Shown here piece after piece: positions 15,627 to 24,112 of a DNA stretch of 37,368 nucleotides. Origin of the DNA: an uncultured beta proteobacterium (GTDB lineage: Bacteria > Pseudomonadota > Gammaproteobacteria > Burkholderiales > Burkholderiaceae_C). The position numbers and the translations under genes are program-made. Below the pieces are notes generated by a model. The model did not search any database and was not told the DNA's origin. It saw nothing but the letters and a program-made list of their open reading frames with translations. The stretch spans positions 1 to 37,368 of the forward strand of contig CAIUDG010000095.1 in NCBI GenBank assembly GCA_903897925.1. The letters are read 5' to 3'. Positions within the stretch are counted from its first letter, which is position 1, and each line of letters starts with the position of its first letter.

Positions 15627-17660
15627 TCAGTTCCAGAGGTCGTCTGGCAGCTGGGACTTCTTTCGGTAGATCGTATTGCGCGACACGCCCAGTGCTTTCG
15701 CTGCCGCCGACACATTGCCACCATGGCTGCGCAGCGCCTGGGTAATGGCGTCCAGCGACAACTGGTCGAGTTTGGCGGAAGCTGGCGCCAGTGCGGCTTC
15801 GCTGCACAGTGGCAGGAGTGGCATCAGTGGCGCGCGCGCGGCCTGCTCCGGGGTCAGCGCCGGCATGCCGATGCTGCGCACTTCTTCCAGGAAATCGTCC
15901 GGCAAATGCTGCAGCGTAATGGCTTCGCAGCCGTGCGCCATGACCACCGCAGTGCGCAGCAGATTGAACAGCTGGCGGAAATTTCCGGGCCAGGGAAAGT
16001 GCTGAAACAGCTGCATCACTTCGCCGGAAATGCCAATCGGTACGGCGCTCTGGCTGACGCTGGCGAGAATTTTGCGGATCACCACTTCCAGGTCCTGGCG
16101 TTCGCGCAGCGCCGGCAGGCGCACCACCAGGCCGTTCAGGCGGTAGTACAGGTCTTCGCGGAACTCATTTTTGGCAATCATGTCCTTCAGATTGCGGTGC
16201 GTGGCGCAGACCACTGAGACATCGACTTCGACTTCGCGGTCGGCGCCCAGCGGACTGACTTTGCGTTCTTGCAGCACGCGCAGCAGGCGCGCCTGCAAGT
16301 GTTTCGGCATGTCGCCGATTTCGTCCAGAAACAGGGTGCCGCCATGGGCCATCTGGATCTTGCCGATCGAGCCTTTGCGCTTGGCGCCGGTAAAGGCGCC
16401 TTCTTCGTAGCCGAACAGCTCGGATTCGATCAGGGTTTCCGGGATCGAGGCGCAGTTGACCGAGACAAAGGGCTTGTGCGCGCGCGGTGAATCGTTGTGG
16501 ATGGCCTGCGCCAGCAGGTCTTTGCCGGAGCCGGTTTCGCCCAGGATCATGATCGGGATATCGCGCCCGCGCACCAGCGTCAGTTTCTGGATCACGGCGG
16601 CGACCTGGGGGTCCCCGGTGTCCAGATAGCGCAGGCTGGACAGCGACTCGCGCGCGCCGGCCAGTTTGCTGGCTGCTGGCAAAGCGGCGGCGGGTTCACG
16701 TGGCAGTGCTTCGCTGGCCGCTGGTGCCAGCACCGTCGGTCGGCGCGGGTTGAATTCGCTCAGGCAGCACACCGTCACTCCGTTGTGCAGGCACAGGCTG
16801 ATCGGGCGACCACCGGCATGGCGCATACGGTCGAGCAACTGCGACACGGCGCAGCCGAACAGCGATGAAAAAGTGTGCGCGCCGAGCGCGTTTTGCGACA
16901 GGCCGAGCTGGAACTGGGCGCTGCGGTTGGCAGTGAGAAAGCGGCCGTCCGGGCTGAACGCGGCAATGCCTTCGACCAGGGTGCCGAGAAATTCCGGGCG
17001 CGAGTGAAAGCGCACCAGCAGTTCGTTGGGAAACACGTCGGCGAACATGTGGTTTTCAATCATCTGCGCCGACATGCGCACCAGCGCCATGGTGTGCTGG
17101 TGGTAATTGCGCTGGTCTCCGGTGACGTCGAGGGCGCCCACCATCTTGCCGTGCGGGTCGAAGATGGGCGTGCAGGAGCAGGTCAGGAAGTTATTGGCTT
17201 GCAGAAAATGCTGGTCGCCATGGACCACCAGCGGCACTTCCAGAGCCAGGGCGGTGCCGATGGCGTTGGTGCCCTTGCTTTGCTCGGACCAGTCGCTGCC
17301 CGGGCGCAGCGCCACCTGCGAGGCTTTTTCCAGAAAGTCGGCGTCGCCCAGCGAGTGCAGCACCATGCCGCTGCGTGCCGTCAGCAAAACCATGCTGTGG
17401 GTGTTGGCAATCTGGTGGTAGAGCGTCTCCATGACCGGCGTGGCGTGCTGGTACAGCAGGCGGTTTTCTTCCAGGGCGAGCTGGATCATGTTATTGGCCA
17501 GCGGCGAAAAGTCGGGCTCGTCGATTTCGCGCAGTCCAAAGGACCGCGAACGCTGGCGCGCGCCATCAATCAGGCTGGCATGCTCCGGACTGTGCAGGGG
17601 CGGGCTGATGCGGGAGCCGTGTGCGGCGCTGCCAAATGCCGATAGGCTGGAGTGGTTCAT
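15627..17660 (-). CDS. AcoR-type sigma-54-dependent activator (GAF-AAA+-Fis)
   Basis: A 677-residue enhancer-binding protein. A GAF sensor (~75-205) has the AcoR-group wording SKGTNAIGTAL and NNFLTCSCTPIFDPHG, with a PAS-like segment at ~220-300. The AAA+ domain has Walker A GETGSGKD (374-381), the sigma-54 contact loop GAFTGA (421-426), Walker B LFLDEIGD (443-450) and the REDLYYRLN sensor region. A Fis-type HTH (~638-665, GNVSAAAKALGVSRNTIYRK) ends the protein. The start is ATG 17660 with GGAAA upstream. AcoR-type proteins often activate alcohol or acetoin catabolism genes. With four RpoN-type promoters 6-14 kb away it is the natural candidate activator of that regulon (inference). Confidence 0.95.
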   Translation of the reverse strand: MNHSSLSAFGSAAHGSRISPPLHSPEHASLIDGARQRSRSFGLREIDEPDFSPLANNMIQLALEENRLLYQHATPVMETLYHQIANTHSMVLLTARSGMVLHSLGDADFLEKASQVALRPGSDWSEQSKGTNAIGTALALEVPLVVHGDQHFLQANNFLTCSCTPIFDPHGKMVGALDVTGDQRNYHQHTMALVRMSAQMIENHMFADVFPNELLVRFHSRPEFLGTLVEGIAAFSPDGRFLTANRSAQFQLGLSQNALGAHTFSSLFGCAVSQLLDRMRHAGGRPISLCLHNGVTVCCLSEFNPRRPTVLAPAASEALPREPAAALPAASKLAGARESLSSLRYLDTGDPQVAAVIQKLTLVRGRDIPIMILGETGSGKDLLAQAIHNDSPRAHKPFVSVNCASIPETLIESELFGYEEGAFTGAKRKGSIGKIQMAHGGTLFLDEIGDMPKHLQARLLRVLQERKVSPLGADREVEVDVSVVCATHRNLKDMIAKNEFREDLYYRLNGLVVRLPALRERQDLEVVIRKILASVSQSAVPIGISGEVMQLFQHFPWPGNFRQLFNLLRTAVVMAHGCEAITLQHLPDDFLEEVRSIGMPALTPEQAARAPLMPLLPLCSEAALAPASAKLDQLSLDAITQALRSHGGNVSAAAKALGVSRNTIYRKKSQLPDDLWN

Positions 17661-17661
17661 G

Positions 17662-17734
17662 GTGTTTCCGGGCGCGTATTTTTATCGTTCCCTGGTCGGT
17701 GTGGGCGCGATTCTGCGGCCAATACCGGAAACAC
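17662..17734 (-). promoter_or_regulatory. 10-bp inverted repeat spanning the activator's leader
   Basis: GTGTTTCCGG (17662-17671) and CCGGAAACAC (17725-17734) form a perfect inverted repeat with 53 bp between them, immediately upstream of the activator start at 17660. The proximal arm contains the GGAAA ribosome site. It could be a paired operator, such as autoregulation by the Fis-HTH protein, or an RNA stem that masks the ribosome site. Neither is shown. Confidence 0.5.
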
Positions 17735-17779
17735 ACAATCCGGGAAAACATCCATGTCTGAACCGTGTTGAAACCGCTG

Positions 17780-18178
17780 TCAGGGCGTTTTGGCGTCGCC
17801 GGAATCGCTCCACTGGCCGGATTCCATGCGGATGGCCACCTCGCAGTCGGCAAAAATTTCGAGTTTGGCAATGCGCACGCGGGCGCCGACCACGCCGGGC
17901 AGCTGCATCAGCCGGTGGGTTAGTTTGCCGATCAGGGTTTCCAGCAGATTGACGTGTTCGGCGGTGCATTCGTCGATGATGATCTGGCGCACTTTGCGGT
18001 AGTCCAGCACATGGTTGATGTCGTCATCATGGGGCAGCAGCGGCTGCGCGCCCAGACACAGTTCGGCATCGACCTGGATCGGTTGCGGGTCGGCTTTTTC
18101 CGACTCCAGGATGCCCAGGCTGGCGTCAAAGCGCAGACCGCTCAGGGTCAGGGTCTGGTTTCCGGTGCGGGGCATCAT
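17780..18178 (-). CDS. FolB-like dihydroneopterin aldolase/epimerase family protein (copy 1)
   Basis: A 132-residue tunnelling-fold protein. FolB cleaves 7,8-dihydroneopterin to 6-hydroxymethyl-dihydropterin in folate synthesis; relatives epimerise dihydroneopterin derivatives. Visible are the LDYRKVRQ and HVNLLETL segments that line the pterin site, and a Lys at 105 (RIAKLEIF) where the catalytic Lys of FolB is expected. The usual GxHxWE segment is altered to LGILESEK, so this copy is the more divergent of the pair. It starts inside the stop of copy 2 (4-bp overlap) and ends the operon. Confidence 0.85.
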   Translation of the reverse strand: MMPRTGNQTLTLSGLRFDASLGILESEKADPQPIQVDAELCLGAQPLLPHDDDINHVLDYRKVRQIIIDECTAEHVNLLETLIGKLTHRLMQLPGVVGARVRIAKLEIFADCEVAIRMESGQWSDSGDAKTP

Positions 18179-18573
18179 GGGCTTTCTTTCATACGGAATA
18201 CTTCCACGCCAACACCGGCGCAGTCAGGGTAGACATCGGGTTTGCAGCTGGACAGGCGCACGGCGCGCACCTGCGGGTGCGCCAGCAGGGTGCTGACCAG
18301 GGCGTCGCACAGGGTTTCCTGCAATTCCACGTGGCCGCTGGCAACCTGGCGCGCAATTACCTGGCGCACGAAGTCGTAGTCGACCACTTCGTGCAGCTGG
18401 TCGTGCTGCGGGGTGCTGTCGGCGTAGGGCACGAACAGCTCGATATTGAAGATCACGCGCTGGGTGCCGGACTTTTCAAAGTCGTGCGCGCCGATGCGCG
18501 CCGGTACTTCCAGGTCCCGCAGGAAGATGCGGCGGCAGTCCAGTTGGAGGCGGGTCAGGCGGTCGGGGCTCAT
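18175..18573 (-). CDS. FolB-like dihydroneopterin aldolase (copy 2)
   Basis: A 132-residue protein closer to classical FolB: RIGAHDFEKSGTQRVIFNIE holds the pterin-site Glu33, VVDYDFVRQ and HVELQETL follow, and Lys111 in LSSCKPD fits the catalytic Lys. It overlaps the upstream SDR stop by 4 bp and copy 1 by 4 bp. If one of the two copies makes folate, the other may act on a different pterin such as dihydromonapterin (inference). Which does which cannot be told from sequence. Confidence 0.88.
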   Translation of the reverse strand: MSPDRLTRLQLDCRRIFLRDLEVPARIGAHDFEKSGTQRVIFNIELFVPYADSTPQHDQLHEVVDYDFVRQVIARQVASGHVELQETLCDALVSTLLAHPQVRAVRLSSCKPDVYPDCAGVGVEVFRMKESP

Positions 18574-19364
18574 GCGCTTGGGTTTTGTGGGTTGCTGCTG
18601 TCGGGAACGGTAAACATCACGTCACGCGCCAACGGCAGCAGATGCTGGCCGTTGTCAACGCTCAGGGTGCAGCCGGTGATACACGGGTTTTCGGCCAGAA
18701 ATACGCAGCTTTGTGCCACCCGCTGCGGGTCCAGCGGCGTGCGCAGCAGATTGACGCGGCTGGCCTGGGCAAAATTGTCGGCGCTTTGCGGGCCGCTCTG
18801 GAACATCAGTCCGGGCGCCACGCCGCAAACGCGCAGGGCCGGTGCCAGGGCCTGCGCCTGCAGCGCCACAGCGCGCTCCAGCGCCAGTTTCGAGACGGTG
18901 TAGGAAAAATAGTCCGGGTTCAGATTGAACACCTTCTGGTCCAGCACATGAATCACGCTGCAACTGCCCGTGGCAGCGTCCGGCGCCAGCTGTTGGTGCA
19001 GCAGGGCCGACAGCGACAGCGGCGCCAGCAGATTGATTTCCCATTGCTGGCGGACCAGGTCCATTTGCAGCTGGTCGCCCTGGTCGGGTTCGAAGCTGGA
19101 CGCGTTGTTGACCAGGCAGTGCAGCGCGCCGCTGTGCTGGCCAATGTGGGCCATCATGTGCTGGCGCGCAGCTTCGTCGCCGAGGTCGGCCTGTACCGTG
19201 TGCAGCACCAGGCCCTGGTCCAGCAAGTTTGCCTGCAGCGCCTGCGCGGCGCTGGCCGAGCGGTGGTAGTGGCACCAGACTTCCCAGCCGGCACGGGCGA
19301 ATTCCAGGCACAGCGCGGCACCCAGGCGTTGCGCGCCGCCGGTGACCAGTACGCGCTTAGCCAT
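18570..19364 (-). CDS. pteridine-reductase-like SDR oxidoreductase (PTR1/FolM type, active-site complete)
   Basis: A 264-residue short-chain dehydrogenase. The N-terminal cofactor motif is TGGAQRLG (8-15) with the Arg typical of pteridine reductases. CHYHRSA follows beta-2 and suits NADPH, and VNNASSFEP matches PTR1 wording. The catalytic set Asp142, Tyr155, Lys159 has exactly the PTR1 spacing (Asp-12 residues-Tyr-3-Lys). Expected reaction: NADPH-dependent reduction of dihydropterin, such as dihydromonapterin or dihydrofolate. It overlaps the second SDR gene by 8 bp upstream and FolB copy 2 by 4 bp downstream, so pterin metabolism is strongly implied by context. Confidence 0.9.
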   Translation of the reverse strand: MAKRVLVTGGAQRLGAALCLEFARAGWEVWCHYHRSASAAQALQANLLDQGLVLHTVQADLGDEAARQHMMAHIGQHSGALHCLVNNASSFEPDQGDQLQMDLVRQQWEINLLAPLSLSALLHQQLAPDAATGSCSVIHVLDQKVFNLNPDYFSYTVSKLALERAVALQAQALAPALRVCGVAPGLMFQSGPQSADNFAQASRVNLLRTPLDPQRVAQSCVFLAENPCITGCTLSVDNGQHLLPLARDVMFTVPDSSNPQNPSA

Positions 19365-20163
19365 GGTCGGCTGGCGCGTCGCTGCGCGTGTCGTCTTCCA
19401 CCAGCAGGGTGGTGCCGGCGATGCTGTCGTCCTGCAAGGCCAGCAGCACCGCGGTCTGGATGTCCAGCGGGGTGGCTTTCAGGTAGGCTGGCAGGCCGTG
19501 CCGCTCGGACAGTTTTTCGCCCTGCAGCATGGGCGAACTGCAGGTGTGTACCGGCGCCACGCCGACCACCCGCACCAGTGGCTGCAAGGCCAGCGCCAGC
19601 ATGTGGTTGGCGGCGTCCAGGGCGGCTTTGGACAGGGTGTAACTGACGTAGTCGGGGGTCTGGTTCCAGAGTTTCTGGTCCAGCAGCGTGACCACCGTGC
19701 CGCGGCTCTCCGGGTGCGTGTGGCAGCGCTGCGCAATGTGGGTGTGCAGGGCCTGGCTGATCACAATCGCCGCGCCGGCATTGCTGCGCATGTGTTTTTC
19801 CATGGCGGCAAAGTTGAAGCTGGCGGCGTCGTCGTGCTCAAACGTCGAGGCGCAGTGCACCACTGCGTCGAGCTGGCCGAATTTTTCGATCACGCCGGGC
19901 AGCAAATTGCGCACCGCAGTTTCATTGCCCAGATTGCAGCGAAAGGCGGCGGCGCCAGGCGTCAGGCGGGAACATTCGGCCACCGTTCGGCGCGCGTCTT
20001 CCACCGAGTCGCGGAAATGCACGGCGACACGCCAGCCTTTGGCGGCCAGCGCCAGGGCGATGGTGCGGCCGAGCAATTTGGCAGCACCGGTGACCAGTAC
20101 CGAGGGCGCTGTGACCGGCGCCGCGGGCGACCGCGCTAGGGAGGGGGAAGAGGGGGCAGACAT
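19357..20163 (-). CDS. pteridine-reductase-like SDR oxidoreductase, divergent paralogue
   Basis: A 268-residue SDR and first gene of the pterin operon. It has a ~20-residue Ala/Ser/Pro N-terminal extension, then TGAAKLLG (25-32), in which the conserved Arg of the pteridine-reductase motif is Leu30. The usual NNASS is HCASTF, and HYHRS is HFRDS. It still keeps Asp162, Tyr175 and Lys179 at the PTR1 spacing, so it is probably an enzyme with changed cofactor or substrate preference. Its ATG faces the methyltransferase ATG with 21 bp between them. Gene order in the operon: this SDR, the complete SDR, FolB copy 2, FolB copy 1. Confidence 0.87.
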   Translation of the reverse strand: MSAPSSPSLARSPAAPVTAPSVLVTGAAKLLGRTIALALAAKGWRVAVHFRDSVEDARRTVAECSRLTPGAAAFRCNLGNETAVRNLLPGVIEKFGQLDAVVHCASTFEHDDAASFNFAAMEKHMRSNAGAAIVISQALHTHIAQRCHTHPESRGTVVTLLDQKLWNQTPDYVSYTLSKAALDAANHMLALALQPLVRVVGVAPVHTCSSPMLQGEKLSERHGLPAYLKATPLDIQTAVLLALQDDSIAGTTLLVEDDTRSDAPADHG

Positions 20164-20184
20164 TGAGGGACAATTCGAAGCGAA

Positions 20185-21345
20185 ATGACAACACCGACTA
20201 GTTTAACGACCCCCTCCGAGCTCTCCGTGGCTTTGCTGGCGCATATTCGCCAGGAAATTGAACACGCCGGCGGCTGGATTGGCTTCGATCGCTTCATGGA
20301 CCTGGCCCTGTATGCGCCGGGTCTGGGGTATTACGCCAACGGCACGACCAAGTTTGGCGCCATGCCGCAGGGCCTGCGCGATGGCGCCGGGGTGCTCAGC
20401 GGTCAGGGCAGCGACTTTGTAACCGCGCCGGAACTCACGCCGCTGTTTGGTTTCAGTCTGGCGCAGCAACTGGCGCAGGCGCTGCAGGCCACGGCCACCT
20501 GCGAACTGTGGGAATTTGGTGCTGGCACCGGGGCGCTGGCGCTGCAAGTGCTGGACGCGCTGGCCGCCATGGGGCAGCGCGTGGACCGCTACACCATCGT
20601 GGACCTGTCGCCGAGCCTGAAGGCGCGCCAGCGCGTGACGCTGGAACAGCACCTGGACAAAGTTCGCTGGGTCGACGCGCTACCGGCGCAGATGCAGGGC
20701 GTGGTGCTGGGCAATGAAGTGCTGGACGCGATGCCGGTGCAGCTGCTGGCGCGGGTCAGCGGGCAATGGCTGGAACGTGGTGTGGCGTTGTCGGCGCAGC
20801 CGCACGCGGCGCTGGCCTGGGCCGACCGGCCGACGGCACAGCGCCCGCCCTTGGATATTGACGGACCGCACGATTACCTGACCGAAGTGCACGCCCAGGG
20901 CGAGGCCTTTGTGCGCACCCTGGGCGCGCGCCTGACACAGGGCGCGGTGTTCCTGCTCGATTACGGCTTTCCGGAGTCTGAGTACTACCATCCGCAGCGC
21001 CACATGGGCACCGTGATGTGCCACCGGGCGCACCGTGCCGACGACAACCCCTTGCTCGACGTGGGGCTGAAAGACATTACAGCGCATGTCAACTTTACCG
21101 GCGTGGCGGTAGCGGCGCAGGACGCCGGACTGGAGCTGCTGGGCTATACCAACCAGGCACATTTCCTGATCAATTGCGGTCTGGTCCAGCTGCTGGAAAA
21201 CGCCCCGCTGGCGCAGCGTGTGGCGGCGCAGAAGCTGATCATGGAACATGAGATGGGCGAGCTGTTCAAAGTGATCGGTCTGGTCAAGGGCGCACCCTTC
21301 GAAGCCATGGGGTTTTCGCGTGGCGACAAGACGCATCGACTTTGA
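20185..21345 (+). CDS. MidA/NDUFAF7-family SAM-dependent methyltransferase
   Basis: A 386-residue class I methyltransferase of the family formerly called DUF185. In mitochondria NDUFAF7 dimethylates an Arg of complex I; bacterial roles are less clear. Visible are the family N-terminus FDRFMDLALYAPGLGYY, GSDFVTAPELTPLFG, the SAM loop EFGAGTGAL (~110-118), GNEVLDAMPVQ and FLLDYGFPESEYY. The length fits the family. It is divergent from the pterin operon. The start is the only ATG before the conserved N-terminus; the purine stretch GAAGCGAA stands in for a ribosome site. Confidence 0.92.
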   Translation: MTTPTSLTTPSELSVALLAHIRQEIEHAGGWIGFDRFMDLALYAPGLGYYANGTTKFGAMPQGLRDGAGVLSGQGSDFVTAPELTPLFGFSLAQQLAQALQATATCELWEFGAGTGALALQVLDALAAMGQRVDRYTIVDLSPSLKARQRVTLEQHLDKVRWVDALPAQMQGVVLGNEVLDAMPVQLLARVSGQWLERGVALSAQPHAALAWADRPTAQRPPLDIDGPHDYLTEVHAQGEAFVRTLGARLTQGAVFLLDYGFPESEYYHPQRHMGTVMCHRAHRADDNPLLDVGLKDITAHVNFTGVAVAAQDAGLELLGYTNQAHFLINCGLVQLLENAPLAQRVAAQKLIMEHEMGELFKVIGLVKGAPFEAMGFSRGDKTHRL

Positions 21346-21446
21346 CCGCATCGGCTCTGATGTGAGCGATTTCCAACGGAGTACCCTTGCGGTAACTTTG
21401 CATTTTTTCTTGCGGTTAGCATGCAACTCCCATCGACGCATGCACC

Positions 21447-21809
21447 ATGAACAGCCGTACTGAAACCATTCTTCGCACCGAGCGCCCCTGGGGCTGGTTT
21501 GAAACCGTCTGCGAGATGGCGGGTAGCAAGGTCAAGCGCATTCACGTGCGGCCCGGTCAGCAAATCAGTCTGCAAACCCACCAGCACCGCTCCGAGCACT
21601 GGATCGTGGTTGCGGGAACGGCGCAGGTAACACTGGGCGCGCGCGCGTTCGCGCTGCTGTGCGGCCAGCATTGCGACATCGCCTGCGGCCAGGTCCATCG
21701 CCTGGCCAATTCCGGGCCAGATGGCCTGGAAATTATCGAAGTCCAGTATGGCAGCCGGCTCGACGAGGACGATATTGTCCGTTTGCAGGACGACTACGGT
21801 CGCGCCTGA
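21447..21809 (+). CDS. phosphomannose isomerase type II-like cupin
   Basis: A 120-residue single cupin domain equal to the C-terminal isomerase part of ManC/AlgA-type bifunctional proteins, without the GDP-mannose pyrophosphorylase domain. Family phrases are RPWGWFETV, ISLQTHQHRSEHWIVVAGTA with the metal-binding His/Glu set, and IEVQYGSRLDEDDIVRLQDDYGR near the end. It probably interconverts mannose-6-P and fructose-6-P or a similar sugar phosphate. It precedes the ROK kinase by 19 bp, which fits a sugar role. The 101-bp gap before it (21346-21446) holds a CTTGCGGT(T)A direct repeat but no clear promoter. Confidence 0.9.
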   Translation: MNSRTETILRTERPWGWFETVCEMAGSKVKRIHVRPGQQISLQTHQHRSEHWIVVAGTAQVTLGARAFALLCGQHCDIACGQVHRLANSGPDGLEIIEVQYGSRLDEDDIVRLQDDYGRA

Positions 21810-21828
21810 GTTTCCGGCCAATTGCAGC

Positions 21829-22818
21829 ATGTCCAATTACCACGTGCCCTTTTCCGCACCGATTCGCCTGCCAGCGGAGCAGGCGCCGCTGGTCTGTGTC
21901 GATATTGGCGGCACCAAGGTGGCGGTCAGCGTGGTCGATGCGCGCGGCTTGCGCAGCCGGGTGTCGGAGCCTACCGCCACGGAAGGCGCCAACCATGTGT
22001 TGGCGCAGCAGGTGCTGCGCCTGATTGACCAGGCGTGCGCCTTCGCCGACATTGCGCCAACCGAGGTGGCTGCTGTTGGCGTGGCCACTTGCGGACCCTT
22101 TGTGTTGCGCCAGGGGCTGATCGAATTGGTCGCGCCCAATATTTGTGGAGGCCTGGCCGGCCAAGCGCGGGGCCTGCCCAATGACTGGACCAGCGCCGTG
22201 CTGGAGGCGCCTCTGCGCGCTGCCTTTGCCCAGGTGCGGGTGGAAAACGACGGCATTGCCGCGCTGGAAGCCGAGCGCCGCTGGGGCGCCCTGCAGGGCT
22301 GCAGCGATTGCGCCTATGTCACCTGGAGCACCGGTATCGGCATGGGCCTGTGCGTGGACGGGCGGCTGCTTCGCGGCAGGAACGGCAATGCCGGCCATGC
22401 CGGACACACCCTGGTGTGCGACGACAGCAGTGCGCTGTGTGGCTGCGGTCAGCGCGGCGATGTCGAGGCCCTGGTGGCGGGCAATGCCATTGCGCGCCGC
22501 TTTGCCGCACAGGGCTACGCTGATGCGGCGCAACTTTTCAGCGCGGCAGTCGCCGGGGACGCCACGGCGGCAGCCATCGTTGACAGCCTGTGTGCCGTGC
22601 TGGGCCGGGCCTTGTTCAACCTGAGCGCAACGCTCGACTTGCAGCGCATTGCCATTGGCGGCAGCGTGTTCTGGCACCACCGCGATTATTTGCTGCCACG
22701 CCTGCGGGCGGCACTGGCCGGCAGGCTGCCGCCCCTGACCCAGGGGCTGGACATTGTGGCGGCCGGCCTGGGCGAACGGGTGGGTGATTTTGCCGCGCTG
22801 GCGCTGGTCCTCCCATGA
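21829..22818 (+). CDS. ROK-family sugar kinase
   Basis: A 329-residue kinase. Visible are the phosphate-binding DIGGTK (25-30), the catalytic base Asp141 in VENDGIAALEAE, and STGIGMGLCVDG for ATP binding. The zinc site has His193 and C204-G-C206-G, but the last Cys of the usual CxCGxxGC motif is Asp211, so metal binding may be weakened. No HTH precedes the kinase, so it is an enzyme rather than a repressor. The frame opens earlier (21721), but that part overlaps the cupin gene; ATG 21829 is preferred. Likely substrates are glucose, N-acetylmannosamine or another hexose. The 3' end overlaps the next gene by 4 bp. Confidence 0.9.
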   Translation: MSNYHVPFSAPIRLPAEQAPLVCVDIGGTKVAVSVVDARGLRSRVSEPTATEGANHVLAQQVLRLIDQACAFADIAPTEVAAVGVATCGPFVLRQGLIELVAPNICGGLAGQARGLPNDWTSAVLEAPLRAAFAQVRVENDGIAALEAERRWGALQGCSDCAYVTWSTGIGMGLCVDGRLLRGRNGNAGHAGHTLVCDDSSALCGCGQRGDVEALVAGNAIARRFAAQGYADAAQLFSAAVAGDATAAAIVDSLCAVLGRALFNLSATLDLQRIAIGGSVFWHHRDYLLPRLRAALAGRLPPLTQGLDIVAAGLGERVGDFAALALVLP

Positions 22819-23417
22819 GTCCCGACAACGGCCCCGACACGCGTCCCGCCACAGAGCGTCAGCCGCCGGCGCCGCGCTACGACGAGCGCTACAGCCACAT
22901 CAGCGTCAGTTTGCGGTACCACGCAGACGACGCCCAATGGCACCAGCTGCGGGCTTTGGGCTGGAATGCGCAGGGTTTCAATTTTTACAGCACGCAGGCA
23001 ATTGCACTCGGACCCTTGCAGTTCAAGCGGGGTCTGACAATGTTTGAAGGCAATGTTGTCTGGCGTGCCCGCAACACCGATGCGGATGCGCTGCGCGCGG
23101 TGCTGGTGAACGAGTTGCTGTTTCATAAGATCCGTGAAATGGAATACCGGCCCGACCTGAATGAGCGGCTGGTGAAACTGCTGCGTGCGCCGCTGTTGAC
23201 CGACGAGAAATGCCTGATCCTGGCGGCGCTGGGGCTGGATACTTCGGACGCCACGCTGGCGCGCTTGGTGGCCCGGCGCCCCTATGAGCAGGCCATGTTT
23301 CGCTATGGTGTGCAGGTCGACTCCGAAGCCTGGCGCCAGCTCGCCAGCAACGCGCTGGAAATGTCCGCCGTGGTGCTGGCGCTGGAGAAAGTGTCGGCGG
23401 CGCTGGGACCGTCCTGA
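22815..23417 (+). CDS. unrecognised cytoplasmic protein, weakly PilZ-like
   Basis: A 200-residue protein whose ATG overlaps the ROK stop (ATGA), so it is translationally coupled. It has a polar, Pro-rich N-terminus. The segment GFNFYSTQAIALGPLQFKRGLTMFEGNVVWRA recalls the beta strands of PilZ domains, but the c-di-GMP-binding RxxxR and DxSxxG motifs are not evident. The C-terminal half is helical. No signal peptide or membrane segment is seen. The function is not assigned. It ends 6 bp from the convergent Ig-like gene. Confidence 0.75.
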   Translation: MSPDNGPDTRPATERQPPAPRYDERYSHISVSLRYHADDAQWHQLRALGWNAQGFNFYSTQAIALGPLQFKRGLTMFEGNVVWRARNTDADALRAVLVNELLFHKIREMEYRPDLNERLVKLLRAPLLTDEKCLILAALGLDTSDATLARLVARRPYEQAMFRYGVQVDSEAWRQLASNALEMSAVVLALEKVSAALGPS

Positions 23418-23423
23418 GCGGGC

Positions 23424-23993
23424 CTATTCCATGCGGACGATGTCGTGCGGCAGTACCTCTTCCGGCAGTGGCCGGGCCTGGTTCGGGTCTACGGTATTGT
23501 TTATGTAGAAACTGACCGCCACCGCTTCGGCGTCCGAGCGTGCGTTTTTGCCATCGCCCGAATAATTGGCGCCGACAAAGTACCGTCCGGAGCGGTCACT
23601 GCGCAGTTGCAAACTGGCGCTGCGCACCGGGCCGCTGCCCTGCAGGGGTACGGCGCGCAGGGTCCTCTGTGATGCCAGGTCAATATCGTTGCTGGTGCTG
23701 GCAGGCCAGGTTCGGCTGACAAAGACAACCTCGCCGTCCGGGTCGGTTCCCGAGGTGGAGGTGACTGTGGCGGTCAGTACGACCGGTGCGCCCAGCGGCG
23801 CGCTGGCCGGGGTGGCGCTGATGGTGGTGGTGGTGCTGACCACCACCGCGTGTGTGCCGTTGGCTTGCGCCTTGGTTGCCGCACACAGGATCAGGGCGAG
23901 AGCCAGAACCAGGGCCAGCAGGGGCGTCTGGTAACGCCTTGCGTGCGGTAGGGCAGAGTGCCTGGAGCGAAGGTTTGCGAGTTGGATAGTCAT
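23424..23993 (-). CDS. exported single Ig-like domain protein
   Basis: A 189-residue secreted or periplasmic protein. An Arg-rich N-terminus is followed by a long hydrophobic signal (LLALVLALALILCAATKAQA, cleavage near residue 45) and one bacterial Ig-like domain: TTTTISATPASAPLGAPVVLTATVTS, then DGEVVFV and SGRYFVGANYSGDG, the usual end of these folds. Such domains are normally repeated in adhesins; here there is one only. ATG 23993 is chosen because AGGA lies ~10 nt upstream and the signal starts soon after; the frame opens to 24080. Its role is unknown. Confidence 0.8.
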   Translation of the reverse strand: MTIQLANLRSRHSALPHARRYQTPLLALVLALALILCAATKAQANGTHAVVVSTTTTISATPASAPLGAPVVLTATVTSTSGTDPDGEVVFVSRTWPASTSNDIDLASQRTLRAVPLQGSGPVRSASLQLRSDRSGRYFVGANYSGDGKNARSDAEAVAVSFYINNTVDPNQARPLPEEVLPHDIVRME

Positions 23994-24112
23994 TGCATCA
24001 GTCCTGAAGTTGAAGGGGAAGCGGCCGGCGGGCAAGCGCAGACCACCCGCCCCATCGGCGGGACAGGGCACGGGGCGCAATATAGGTGGGTATGCGCTGA
24101 AGTCGGCGTCTA

